Shown: in pieces, positions 1-5,214 of the stretch
Layout: each line of letters opens with the position of its first letter
Position numbering within the stretch: the stretch's first letter is position 1
DNA from: an uncultured Actinomycetes bacterium
Lineage (GTDB): Bacteria; Actinomycetota; Actinomycetes; Nanopelagicales; Nanopelagicaceae
DNA: 5,214 bases
Assembly (NCBI GenBank): GCA_937864205.1
Contig: CALMJB010000048.1
Location: 1 to 5,214, forward strand
Reading direction: 5' to 3'
The notes under the pieces: model-generated
Told to the model about the DNA's origin: nothing
What the model saw: only the letters and a program-made list of their open reading frames with translations
The model's database searches: none
Program-made: the position numbers and the translations under genes

Positions 1-69
1 TTACACATGCTTGGTGCGGTATTGGTGTGGGTAAATACTTGGGCGCTTTATAGAAATGCGAAAATTTAA
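1..69 (+). CDS. ctaA: Heme A synthase, C-terminal end (partial)
   Basis: Only the last 22 codons and the TAA stop are in the window; the 5' part lies before base 1. The peptide begins LHMLGAVLVW and ends YRNAKI. It reads as one hydrophobic transmembrane segment followed by a short basic tail. From memory of the family, actinobacterial CtaA/Cox15 heme A synthases end in a helix with the pattern L-H-M-L-G-A-x-L-V-W, whose histidine is probably one of the conserved heme ligands of the C-terminal half. The enzyme is an integral membrane protein that oxidises heme O to heme A for aa3-type cytochrome c oxidase. Position supports the call, because heme A / heme O genes (ctaA, ctaB) commonly lie beside tkt-tal in Actinobacteria. 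tkt starts 30 bases downstream on the same strand, so read-through is possible. With so little sequence, the family call rests on one motif plus context. Confidence 0.72.
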   Translation, partial: LHMLGAVLVWVNTWALYRNAKI

Positions 70-99
70 TGATGAAAAAGCCAATCAAGAAAATAGAAA

Positions 100-2199
100 A
101 TGACTGAATTAGTAAATTCATCACCTTGGCATGAATTAGATGAGCAAGCGGTGAAAACTGCCAGAGTTTTAGCGATGGATGCGGTGCAAAAAGTCGGCAA
201 TGGTCATCCGGGCACCGCAATGGCGCTGGCACCAATTGCTTACACACTTTTTCAACGAATACTGCGCCATGATCCAGCAAACCCAAATTGGTTTGGCCGG
301 GATCGATTCATACTTTCTTGCGGACACTCCTCCCTGACTTTATACATTCAACTTTTTCTTGCTGGCTACGGAGTAGAGCTAGACGATCTGCAAAAGTTTC
401 GAACTTGGGGTGCGAAGACACCCGGACATCCGGAGTACGGACATACGGTCGGCGTTGAAACCACCACCGGACCACTTGGTCAAGGAGTTGCAAATGCGGT
501 CGGCATGGCAATGGCAGCAAGGTTTGTTAAGGGATTACTAGTCAAAGCGGCAGATTCCAATGGTGTTCAAAATTCAACAGAACAACTTTTCTCGCCAAAT
601 ATTTGGGTGCTCTGCTCGGATGGAGATTTACAAGAAGGAATAAGCGCAGAAGCGAGTTCACTCGCTGGCACACAAGCACTTGGCAATTTGAAAGTTATCT
701 ATGACGACAATCGAATCTCCATCGAAGGCGATACTCATCTAACTTTTACCGAGGATGTTTCTGCTCGTTATAAATCTTATGGTTGGAAGGTTTTCGAAGT
801 TGAAAAACTTTCTGATGGAAATGTTGATCGCGCTGGATTTGAAAAAGCGGCAATCTCAGCATTATCAGAAACTAGTCAACCGGTCTTAATTAGATTGCGA
901 TCGGTTATTGCCTGGCCAGCACCGTCAGCGCAGGGCACCGCTAAGTCTCATGGCAGTGCGCTTGGTGCTGAAGAGGTTGCGCTAACTAAAAAAGTTTTAG
1001 GTTTCAATCCGGAATCAAGTTTTGAGGTTAATGATCAGGTGCTAGCTCATGCGCGTAAAGCGAAGATTCGCGGCGCAGAAATATTTACAAAATGGCAAAG
1101 TGAATTTGAAAATTGGCAAGCGGCAAATCCGAAGTCAGCACAACTCTTTAAACGAATTACTTCTGGAGAATTACCAAATCAATTATCTTTCCCAACTTTC
1201 TCGCCAGATAAGGAAAATAAAGGCATGGCAACCCGGGCCGCATCTGGGAAAGTTATTAATGAGATTGCCAAACAAATTCCAGAATTCTGGGGTGGATCAG
1301 CTGATTTAGCAGATAGTAATAACACCACAATTGAAAACGGTGGATCGTTCCTGCCCGATAGCAGCCAGCTCGCAAATGCTGACTCCGCTGGTCGAATTAT
1401 TCACTTTGGTATTCGAGAACATGCAATGGCAGCGATTGCAAACGGCATTGCATTGTTTGGTGGATCGCGAATATTTGTCGGAACATTTTTAGTTTTCAGC
1501 GATTACATGCGTGGTGCGGTTCGATTATCTGCATTAATGAATTTGCCAGTCACATACATCTGGAGTCATGATTCGATTGGACTTGGTGAAGATGGTCCAA
1601 CTCATCAACCGGTCGAACATTTAGCGGCACTTCGCGCTATTCCAAATCTTGATGTCGTAAGACCTGCCGATGCAAATGAGGTCAGCGCCGCTTGGAAACA
1701 AATTCTAAAAAATAGCCGAGCTGCCGGATTAATTCTCTCCCGGCAAAACCTTCCGATAATAGATAATTCCCGCTATGCCGACCCATCCTCATCAAAATCC
1801 GGTGTCGCGCAAGGTGCTTATGTGATTCGGGAAAGTGCCGGAAAACCTAGTGCGTTAATTTTGGCGACCGGTTCAGAGGTAGCAATCGCAATAGCGGCGG
1901 CCGAACAATTAGAAGTAAAAGGTATCTCGGTAAGAGTAATTAGTTTTCCTTGCTTTGAATGGTTTGATGACCAACCGGAAAGTTATAGAAAATCAATTTT
2001 GCCAGACGATGTGCCGCTTCGTGTGAGTGTTGAAGCGGGTATCGCACAACCATGGTTTAAGTATTTAGGCTCATTTGGTAAGGCGATATCGCTGGAACAT
2101 TTTGGTGCATCGGCTAGCGCCAACAAATTATTCACAGAATTTGGCTTTACCCCAGAAAACATTGTTAGCACTGTGCAAGATTTACTATCTAAGAGATAG
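100..2199 (+). CDS. tkt: Transketolase
   Basis: Thiamine-diphosphate (ThDP) and divalent-metal dependent cytosolic enzyme. It moves two-carbon ketol units between sugar phosphates (xylulose-5-P with ribose-5-P or erythrose-4-P) in the non-oxidative pentose phosphate pathway. The 699 residues are full length for the family. The N-terminal ThDP-binding domain (about 1-330) shows GNGHPG with H36, CGH with H76, the TTTGPLGQG loop (121-129), and the ThDP/metal motif SDGDLQEG (173-180) ending at DDN (202-204). SDG instead of GDG is usual in actinobacterial enzymes. The pyrimidine domain (about 370-550) has REHAM with catalytic E440 (E. coli E411) and GLGEDGPTHQPVEH (494-507), a perfect transketolase signature; H490, D498, H502 and R548 match E. 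coli substrate-binding residues. A C-terminal domain follows from about 560. The stretch at 147-170 is longer than in E. coli or mycobacterial enzymes. The ATG start gives the usual N-terminus just before the ARVLAMDAVQKVGNGHPG block. Only a weak A-rich ribosome binding region precedes it. First gene of the likely tkt-tal-pgi operon. Confidence 0.97.
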   Translation: MTELVNSSPWHELDEQAVKTARVLAMDAVQKVGNGHPGTAMALAPIAYTLFQRILRHDPANPNWFGRDRFILSCGHSSLTLYIQLFLAGYGVELDDLQKFRTWGAKTPGHPEYGHTVGVETTTGPLGQGVANAVGMAMAARFVKGLLVKAADSNGVQNSTEQLFSPNIWVLCSDGDLQEGISAEASSLAGTQALGNLKVIYDDNRISIEGDTHLTFTEDVSARYKSYGWKVFEVEKLSDGNVDRAGFEKAAISALSETSQPVLIRLRSVIAWPAPSAQGTAKSHGSALGAEEVALTKKVLGFNPESSFEVNDQVLAHARKAKIRGAEIFTKWQSEFENWQAANPKSAQLFKRITSGELPNQLSFPTFSPDKENKGMATRAASGKVINEIAKQIPEFWGGSADLADSNNTTIENGGSFLPDSSQLANADSAGRIIHFGIREHAMAAIANGIALFGGSRIFVGTFLVFSDYMRGAVRLSALMNLPVTYIWSHDSIGLGEDGPTHQPVEHLAALRAIPNLDVVRPADANEVSAAWKQILKNSRAAGLILSRQNLPIIDNSRYADPSSSKSGVAQGAYVIRESAGKPSALILATGSEVAIAIAAAEQLEVKGISVRVISFPCFEWFDDQPESYRKSILPDDVPLRVSVEAGIAQPWFKYLGSFGKAISLEHFGASASANKLFTEFGFTPENIVSTVQDLLSKR

Positions 2200-2214
2200 C
2201 GAGTGCTTTAGATT

Positions 2215-3297
2215 ATGACAAATATCCTTAAAAAAATCTCAGATCAAGGGGTCGCGCTCTGGCTAGATGATTTGTCCAGAGATCGCATTGAAAATGGCCA
2301 ATTATCTGAACTAATAAGTTCTAAAAATATTGTTGGTGTTACGACAAATCCAAGTATTTTTGCGAATGCTATTTCCAAATCAGTTAAATATGACTCAGAC
2401 ATTAAAAAATTAACGGGTGCAAATGTTGACGAGGTAATTCAGCGATTGACTACCGATGATGTTCGAGCTGCTTGTGATTTGTTTGCAAAAACTTTTAAAG
2501 AAACTGGCGGCAAAGATGGTCGAGTATCGATTGAAGTTGATCCCCGATTTGCTATGGACACCAAAAAAACGGTTACCCAAGCAAAGCAACTTTGGAAATT
2601 GGTCAATCGAGAGAATTTATTCATAAAGATTCCGGCGACTCTGCCAGGTCTGCCAGCAATTACTGAAGTTATTGCCGAAGGAATCAGCGTCAATGTGACA
2701 TTGATTTTTTCACCTTTTCGATATCGGCAAGTTTTTGACGCATACCAAGCTGGGTTAGAACAGCGGCTAGCGAAAAACCTTCCGATAAATCAGATCCAAT
2801 CAGTTGCGTCAATATTTGTCAGTCGAATTGATACCGAGGTAGATAAATTGTTGACCGCAAATCCAGAGTTAAAGGGTTTAGCTGCCGTGGCAAATTCAGT
2901 AATGTGCTACGAAGATTTCGTTGAGATGACTGCTCAACCACGATGGTTAAAACTTGCTAAGCACGGCGGCAATTTACAAAGACCTTTGTGGGCATCAACT
3001 GGTGTCAAAGATCCAAGTTATGACCCGACAATGTATGTCACCAAACTAGTGGCTGCGCACACCGTAAACACAATGCCGGAATCTACTTTGAACGCAGTGC
3101 TTACTTCTGGAAATTGTGATGGCGATAGCATCACAGCAAACTTTAAAAGTGCCCGAGCCCTAATTGGAAAACTTGCATTAATGGGAATTGATTTTGAAAA
3201 AATCTTTACCTGGTTAGAACAAGATGGCGTTAAGAAATTTGAAAATTCTTGGAACGAACTTATCAACACTGTAACTGCGAAAGTCAGCGCGACTTAA
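2215..3297 (+). CDS. tal: Transaldolase (long actinobacterial/cyanobacterial-type)
   Basis: Cytosolic class I (Schiff-base) enzyme moving the dihydroxyacetone unit between sedoheptulose-7-P plus glyceraldehyde-3-P and erythrose-4-P plus fructose-6-P. It completes the non-oxidative pentose phosphate pathway with the upstream transketolase. Both transaldolase signatures are visible: GVTTNPSIF at 41-49, and LFIKIPATLPGLP at 135-147 with the Schiff-base lysine K138. Other expected active-site residues are D18 in WLDDLSRD, N45, E107 in SIEVDP, and N160/T162 in VNVTLIFS. FVSRIDTEVDKLL (201-213) and RPLWASTGVKDPSY (256-269) are typical of the approximately 360-370 residue type rather than the E. coli 317-residue form. 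The ATG start lies 15 bases after the tkt stop. An in-frame GTG upstream at 2203 is followed at once by TAG, so the start cannot extend further. No good Shine-Dalgarno is seen (only GAG about 11 bases upstream), consistent with coupling to tkt translation. The stop shares its last base with the pgi start. Confidence 0.96.
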   Translation: MTNILKKISDQGVALWLDDLSRDRIENGQLSELISSKNIVGVTTNPSIFANAISKSVKYDSDIKKLTGANVDEVIQRLTTDDVRAACDLFAKTFKETGGKDGRVSIEVDPRFAMDTKKTVTQAKQLWKLVNRENLFIKIPATLPGLPAITEVIAEGISVNVTLIFSPFRYRQVFDAYQAGLEQRLAKNLPINQIQSVASIFVSRIDTEVDKLLTANPELKGLAAVANSVMCYEDFVEMTAQPRWLKLAKHGGNLQRPLWASTGVKDPSYDPTMYVTKLVAAHTVNTMPESTLNAVLTSGNCDGDSITANFKSARALIGKLALMGIDFEKIFTWLEQDGVKKFENSWNELINTVTAKVSAT

Positions 3298-3299
3298 TG
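3295..3299 (+). other. TAATG stop/start overlap joining tal and pgi
   Basis: The tal stop TAA (3295-3297) and pgi start ATG (3297-3299) share base 3297. No purine-rich Shine-Dalgarno is visible in the 20 bases before the ATG. A one-base overlap of this kind is a known arrangement for termination-reinitiation, so pgi translation probably depends on ribosomes finishing tal. This junction also decides the pgi start: an in-frame TTG at 3249 would add 16 residues lying inside the tal coding region and not resembling a Pgi N-terminus. Confidence 0.8.
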
Positions 3300-4844
3300 A
3301 GCAACAAAGTTGAATCTGTAATTCAGTTTAATAGCCGGCTTGAATCAAATATTGATGAAGCCCTGATTAATGAATTGATTGAAATATCCAAACGGATCTT
3401 GCAGCTAGATTCATCAATATGGGGCGCCAAAACTGAGGCTGTAAATCGACTTGGCTGGGTAAATCTTCCAAAAACTTCCCGGGAATTATTGCCAGCATTA
3501 GACGCACTGGCAGCCTGGAGCAGGTCAACTGGAAAATCCAATTTTGTGCTGTGCGGAATGGGTGGTTCTTCGCTCGGACCAGAAGTGATCGCCAAGACTA
3601 ACCTGAAAAAACTTTCAATCCTTGATTCGACCGATCCAACCCAAATTAGATCGATGGTTCCTCAAACAAAATCTGAACTAGAGCAGACTCTTTTCATAAT
3701 TAGTTCTAAATCTGGCACCACAATTGAAACTTTGTCGCAATTTCAATACCTCAAACAACTTGTTGAAACCAATAATCTGCAAATCTCAAATCACTTTGTG
3801 GTTGTTACCGATCCGGAGTCGCCACTTTCTAAAGAAGCGCAAAAATTGGATTTGAAGGTGGTGCATGCAAATCCTGAAGTAGGCGGAAGATTTAGCGTAT
3901 TAAGTGCATTCGGTTTAGTACCAAGCGCTCTAATAGGTGTAGATGTCGCTGCGTTGCTAGACGATGCCGAAGATGCGCTGCACAGTTTTACCAACTCAGA
4001 TTCCGCCGCCGCCAAATTGGCCGCAAATTTGTACAATCAAACAGATTTCTGTTTTAGCATCTCAGACGATGGCTCAGATCTGCCCGGTTTTTCCGATTGG
4101 CTTGAACAGCTAGTCGCTGAATCAACCGGTAAAAATGAAACCGGTCGCTTACCAGTTGTACTGGAAAAATTTGGCAAAACAAAATTTGGTATTTCTATCG
4201 CTACTACAAGTAAAGATTCCAATTCAACCCGAACTGATTTAACTATCACAGCACCATTGGGAGCAGCCTTTTATTTATGGGAATTTGCTACCGCACTCCT
4301 TGGCTATCTTTTAAAAGTTGACCCATTCAATCAACCAAATGTCGCAGAAGCAAAACAGCAGACTGATTTGGTTTTAAGATCTGAGATAGAAAGTCCGGCG
4401 ATTCAATTCTCTGGCAAGAATTTTCAAATTAGATCAAAAACAAAGCTTGCGAGTTTGAAAGATTTAACGAAAATAGATTTCTCTTATATCGCTGTAATGG
4501 CATACGTTGATCGAAAGTATGATCATGATCTATTCAAACTGCAGAATAAGTTAATTAAATTAACCAATAAGGCGGTCACAGTTGGTTATGGCCCAAGATT
4601 TTTGCATTCGACAGGACAGTTCCACAAGGGAGGGCCGGCGCAAGGCGCATTCATTCAACTTACCTATGCTGATAATGCTGCCAATCCAGATTTAAAAATT
4701 CCAGGGCAAAACTTTGGATTTGCTAAGTTGATTTCGGCACAGGCAAACGGAGACCGCATTGCAATTGAAAAACGGAACCGACCGCTATTTGTAGTTGAGT
4801 TTAAAAATTTTAAGGCTGCGATTGACGAATTAATTACAGATTAA
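3297..4844 (+). CDS. pgi: Glucose-6-phosphate isomerase (Tal-Pgi-fusion-type)
   Basis: Cytosolic isomerase interconverting glucose-6-P and fructose-6-P, joining the Tkt/Tal products to upper glycolysis and gluconeogenesis. The 515-residue product has two sugar-isomerase (SIS) lobes. CGMGGSSLGPE (86-96) and SSKSGTT (136-142) form the phosphate-binding loops. NPEVGGRFSVLSAFG (192-206) matches PGI signature 1 and carries R198. WLEQLVAESTGK (268-279) carries the probable base E275. VDPFNQPNVAEAK (341-353) is a diverged signature 2 with K353. GYGPRFLHSTGQFHKGG (430-446) lies near the C-terminus. From memory, this set and order resemble the Pgi half of bifunctional transaldolase/Pgi proteins rather than E. 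coli Pgi, whose GQHxxYQxIH motif is absent at the usual place. The start was chosen as the ATG overlapping the tal stop. Last gene of the likely operon; its stop overlaps convergent rbpA. Glucose-6-P isomerase is the best call; activity on a related sugar phosphate cannot be excluded from sequence. Confidence 0.93.
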   Translation: MSNKVESVIQFNSRLESNIDEALINELIEISKRILQLDSSIWGAKTEAVNRLGWVNLPKTSRELLPALDALAAWSRSTGKSNFVLCGMGGSSLGPEVIAKTNLKKLSILDSTDPTQIRSMVPQTKSELEQTLFIISSKSGTTIETLSQFQYLKQLVETNNLQISNHFVVVTDPESPLSKEAQKLDLKVVHANPEVGGRFSVLSAFGLVPSALIGVDVAALLDDAEDALHSFTNSDSAAAKLAANLYNQTDFCFSISDDGSDLPGFSDWLEQLVAESTGKNETGRLPVVLEKFGKTKFGISIATTSKDSNSTRTDLTITAPLGAAFYLWEFATALLGYLLKVDPFNQPNVAEAKQQTDLVLRSEIESPAIQFSGKNFQIRSKTKLASLKDLTKIDFSYIAVMAYVDRKYDHDLFKLQNKLIKLTNKAVTVGYGPRFLHSTGQFHKGGPAQGAFIQLTYADNAANPDLKIPGQNFGFAKLISAQANGDRIAIEKRNRPLFVVEFKNFKAAIDELITD

Positions 4845-4846
4845 TC
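4839..4846. other. Palindrome GATTAATC holding both convergent stop codons
   Basis: The perfect 8-base palindrome encodes Asp-stop (GAT TAA) on each strand: the last two codons of pgi on + (4839-4844) and of rbpA on - (4846-4841). The coding regions therefore overlap tail to tail by four bases, TTAA at 4841-4844. No GC-rich hairpin with a following T-run is seen around it on either strand. An AATTAC/GTAATT inverted repeat (4832-4837 and 4855-4860) flanks it but is short, AT-rich and has a 17-base loop, so it is unlikely to terminate transcription on its own. Confidence 0.85.
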
Positions 4847-5182
4847 GTCGCCGCGTAATTTCTTAAGCGCTTGATCTAAAATTTTTGAAGCTTCTGCTTC
4901 GGTGCGACGCTCTTTTACATAAGCCAAGTGGGTTTTATATGGCTCATTTTTCATCGGCATTGGTGGCTCATCTTTATCTAATCCGGCCGGGAAACCACAC
5001 CGTGGGCAATCCCATTCATCTGGAACTTCTACCGTGCCATCTTCAGCAAAGGAGGGTTTTGTTTCATGGCCATTTGCGCACCAATAAGAAACTCGGAACC
5101 GGGCAATCGCTTCGCCACGTTCTGCTTCTCCCATTGGACCGGCGCCAACTCGGCTGCCGCGAATCGCACTGCCACCTGCCAT
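4841..5182 (-). CDS. rbpA: RNA polymerase-binding protein RbpA
   Basis: Actinobacteria-specific transcription factor that binds RNA polymerase and group 1/2 sigma factors and stabilises the open promoter complex. The 113 residues show the family layout. An N-terminal tail, AIRGSRVGAGPMGEAERG (6-23), is followed by a small zinc-type core with C35, H39, C59 and C62 (C-x3-H-x19-C-x2-C, from WCANGHE to WDCPRCG). A linker with basic residues (about 70-84) leads to the sigma-interaction helix region THLAYVKERRTEAE (84-97) and a charged helix to the end. The four metal ligands are intact, as in Streptomyces, whereas M. tuberculosis RbpA has lost some. The N-terminal tail is close to what I recall from Micrococcales and related RbpA proteins, supporting this ATG. 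A strong GAGGAG site lies five bases upstream. The gene converges on pgi, with stop codons overlapping by four bases. Its promoter lies beyond the window end. Confidence 0.95.
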   Translation of the reverse strand: MAGGSAIRGSRVGAGPMGEAERGEAIARFRVSYWCANGHETKPSFAEDGTVEVPDEWDCPRCGFPAGLDKDEPPMPMKNEPYKTHLAYVKERRTEAEASKILDQALKKLRGDD

Positions 5183-5187
5183 TTTTA

Positions 5188-5193
5188 CTCCTC
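5188..5193 (-). promoter_or_regulatory. Strong Shine-Dalgarno site of rbpA
   Basis: Read on the - strand, the bases before the rbpA ATG are GAGGAG followed by the spacer TAAAA. This is a near-perfect anti-16S match at a good distance of five bases, and it fixes the start at 5182. It is the only strong Shine-Dalgarno in the window; tkt, tal and pgi have none. Confidence 0.85.
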
Positions 5194-5214
5194 TTTTTTT
5201 CCTGGTTTTTTTCC
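5194..5214 (-). repeat. Tandem GGAAAAAAA repeat in rbpA leader
   Basis: On the - strand the leader reads GGAAAAAAA, CCA, GGAAAAAAA, then GAGGAG. The nine-base unit is repeated perfectly at a 12-base period (5206-5214 and 5194-5202 on +). The leader is almost entirely purine apart from CC and one T. It may serve as an unstructured ribosome-loading region or mark a promoter-proximal A-tract, but the window ends here and no promoter boxes can be assigned. Confidence 0.6.

Noticed and set aside
22..54. Possible promoter inside ctaA (TTGGTG at 22-27 and TTATAG at 48-53)
   Set aside because: The spacing between boxes is about 20 bases and the -10 match is poor. Not enough to call.
69..107. Tiny reading frame MMKKPIKKIEND starting on the ctaA stop (TAATG) and overlapping the tkt start
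   Set aside because: Twelve codons of A-rich sequence with no Shine-Dalgarno and no known relative. A leader peptide is possible but nothing supports it over chance.
616..639. Loss of the first Gly of the GDG ThDP motif in transketolase (SDG instead)
   Set aside because: SDGDxxEG is the usual form in actinobacterial transketolases as I know them. The metal-binding Asp and Asn are present.
1745..2788. 15-base direct repeat AAAACCTTCCGATAA at 1745-1759 (tkt) and 2774-2788 (tal)
   Set aside because: Both copies encode Asn-Leu-Pro-Ile in frame within ordinary conserved coding sequence. Shared codon preference and chance explain it.
3249..3296. Extended pgi start at TTG 3249
   Set aside because: It would add 16 residues that are tal sequence in another frame and resemble no Pgi N-terminus. 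The ATG at 3297 overlaps the tal stop and fits better.
308..4249. Open frames of 62-90 codons, mostly antisense to tkt, tal and pgi, plus one + frame at 1049-1309
   Set aside because: All lie within strongly supported genes in other frames, have no ribosome binding sites worth noting and no recognisable protein features.
4521..4564. Palindromes GATCATGATC (4521-4530) and GTTAATTAAATTAAC (4550-4564) inside pgi
   Set aside because: They encode ordinary Pgi residues, leave little or no loop for a hairpin, and are easily produced by AT-rich codons. No sign of a binding site or attachment site.
4887..4900. Small hairpin GAAGC-TTCT-GCTTC after pgi as a terminator
   Set aside because: Only five base pairs, with no immediate T-run on + (GGTGCGACGC follows) and an A-run on the - strand side. 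Lies within rbpA coding sequence.

Overview
The window holds the end of one gene and four complete genes of core metabolism and transcription, almost without gaps. The best clue to the organism is the last gene, rbpA, an RNA polymerase-binding protein known only from Actinobacteria. G+C looks like roughly 40-45% (estimated by eye from sampled lines, not computed), low for that phylum. Together with tight gene packing and weak ribosome binding sites, this suggests a streamlined low-GC actinobacterium, for example a freshwater acI / Nanopelagicales-type lineage. That placement is an inference.

Layout on the + strand: the last 22 codons of a heme A synthase gene (ctaA, 1-69), a 30-base gap, then transketolase (tkt, 100-2199), 15 bases, transaldolase (tal, 2215-3297) and glucose-6-phosphate isomerase (pgi, 3297-4844). 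The tal stop and pgi start share one base (TAATG). On the - strand, rbpA (5182 down to 4841) runs toward pgi. The two genes overlap by four bases at their stop codons inside the palindrome GATTAATC. The window ends 32 bases upstream of rbpA, in a purine-rich leader (read on the - strand) with a strong Shine-Dalgarno sequence.

Tkt and Tal form the non-oxidative pentose phosphate pathway, exchanging two- and three-carbon units between sugar phosphates and producing fructose-6-phosphate and glyceraldehyde-3-phosphate. Pgi converts fructose-6-phosphate to glucose-6-phosphate and so joins this branch to glycolysis, gluconeogenesis and the oxidative branch. The oxidative-branch genes (zwf, opcA, pgl) often found in the same actinobacterial cluster are not here.

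I see no RNA gene, mobile element, CRISPR array or clear intrinsic terminator, and no intergenic stretch above 32 bases. I found no new biological system. The points most worth a second look are the unusual order of active-site motifs in Pgi, the tal-pgi junction in light of known Tal-Pgi fusion enzymes, the terminator-free convergent overlap of pgi and rbpA, and the contrast in ribosome binding sites between rbpA and the sugar-phosphate operon.
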